Shown here in pieces: positions 43,047-43,216 of a DNA stretch of 43,216 nt (positions within the stretch are counted from its first letter, which is position 1; every line of letters starts with the position of its first letter). The notes beneath the pieces were generated by a model. The model was given only the letters and a program-made list of their open reading frames with translations. It did not search any database and was not told where the DNA came from. The position numbers and the translations under genes were made by a program. The DNA comes from JBAWXE01 sp037144255 (GTDB lineage: Bacteria; Bacteroidota; Bacteroidia; Chitinophagales; Chitinophagaceae). The stretch spans positions 1 to 43,216 of the forward strand of contig JBAWXE010000012.1 of NCBI GenBank assembly GCA_037144255.1. The letters run 5' to 3'.

Positions 43047-43054
43047 TACTTTTG
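43047..43054 (+). promoter_or_regulatory. TAnnTTTG -7 box before ubiE/menG
   Basis: TACTTTTG matches the consensus and ends 6 bases before the ATG at 43061, so a leaderless message is again predicted. It lies in the 28-base divergent gap with engB. Confidence 0.45.
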
Positions 43055-43060
43055 TACTCA

Positions 43061-43216
43061 ATGAAGTCTGATAATATACACAACCCGGCAGCACATGTAG
43101 TACCGGATGCGAACTCAAATTTAAGCAAGAAAGCCCAAGTAGCGGACATGTTTAATAACATTGCCGGCCGATATGACTTTCTGAACCACTTTTTATCCAT
43201 GGGGATAGACAAGGGC
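43061..43216 (+). CDS. ubiE: Demethylmenaquinone methyltransferase UbiE/MenG, N-terminal part
   Basis: The first 52 codons only; the gene runs off the right edge. The reading frame opens MKSDNIHNPAAHVV and then shows KKAQVADMFNNIAGRYDFLN followed by HFLSMGIDKG. This is the well-known N-terminus of the UbiE/COQ5 family (VxxMFxxIAxxYDxxNxxLSxGxxxxW). The enzyme adds a methyl group from SAM to demethylmenaquinone, the last step of menaquinone synthesis. Bacteroidota use menaquinone, so MenG is the likely role. It is transcribed away from engB. Confidence 0.88.
   Translation, partial: MKSDNIHNPAAHVVPDANSNLSKKAQVADMFNNIAGRYDFLNHFLSMGIDKG

Noticed and set aside
43033..43212. N-terminal extension of engB to the window edge
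   Set aside because: This minus-strand extension is antisense to the start of ubiE, whose conserved N-terminus is clear, so the open frame is a shadow.

Overview
The window is a stretch of chromosome from a Bacteroidota bacterium, most likely of the Chitinophagaceae/Sphingobacteriia side. The evidence is: three secreted proteins with type IX secretion (T9SS) C-terminal sorting domains, gliding-type ABC genes gldF and gldG, fused SecDF, a fused MurF-alanine racemase, a DUF4292-like lipoprotein, the bacterial GH3-family protein, weak Shine-Dalgarno signals, and repeated TAnnTTTG promoter boxes, the Bacteroidota -7 element. The DNA is AT-rich and densely coded, with no rRNA, no CRISPR array and no transposase gene.

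Layout. 0-3.7 kb: a tightly overlapping operon of a sugar nucleotidyltransferase, a TPR protein and a DUF4292-like lipoprotein, facing a probable outer-membrane protein (3.7-4.6 kb). 4.8-8.8 kb: a CDP-6-deoxysugar cassette (rfbF, rfbG, RmlC-like epimerase) followed by an ALDH7-type aldehyde dehydrogenase with its own promoter. 8.9-15.2 kb: a secreted M12B-like metalloprotease, a His-rich exported miniprotein, a type III polyketide synthase coupled to an isoprenylcysteine methyltransferase-like membrane enzyme, and a DUF885 lipoprotein. 15.4-21.3 kb: formate-tetrahydrofolate ligase, a YCII-like protein, a T9SS protein of seven tandem ~51-residue repeats, tRNA-Val, dapD and an MscS channel. 21.4-28.1 kb: SecDF and a large M43-type metalloprotease with Ig-like repeats. 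28.1-34.3 kb (minus strand): gldF, gldG, a DUF4340-like protein and murF-alr. 34.4-37.3 kb: an M23 peptidoglycan hydrolase, a lipoprotein class D beta-lactamase and metF. 37.4-40.0 kb: an accessory, repeat-rich patch. 40.0-43.2 kb: lptB, a GH3-family protein, engB and the first 52 codons of a ubiE/menG methyltransferase.

Most genes are core envelope and metabolic functions: peptidoglycan (murF-alr, M23, dapD, beta-lactamase), export (SecDF, LptB, three T9SS substrates), surface sugars (CDP-sugar genes, first operon) and one-carbon folate metabolism (fhs, metF).

The least explained region is 38.2-40.0 kb. It holds two families of short direct repeats, one with palindromes, a gene of unknown function bracketed by repeat pieces, phased TGTAAC hexamers, and two adjacent paralogous miniproteins of 56 and 57 residues that a 60-codon ORF cut-off misses. 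All assignments come from reading the sequence; no database search was run.
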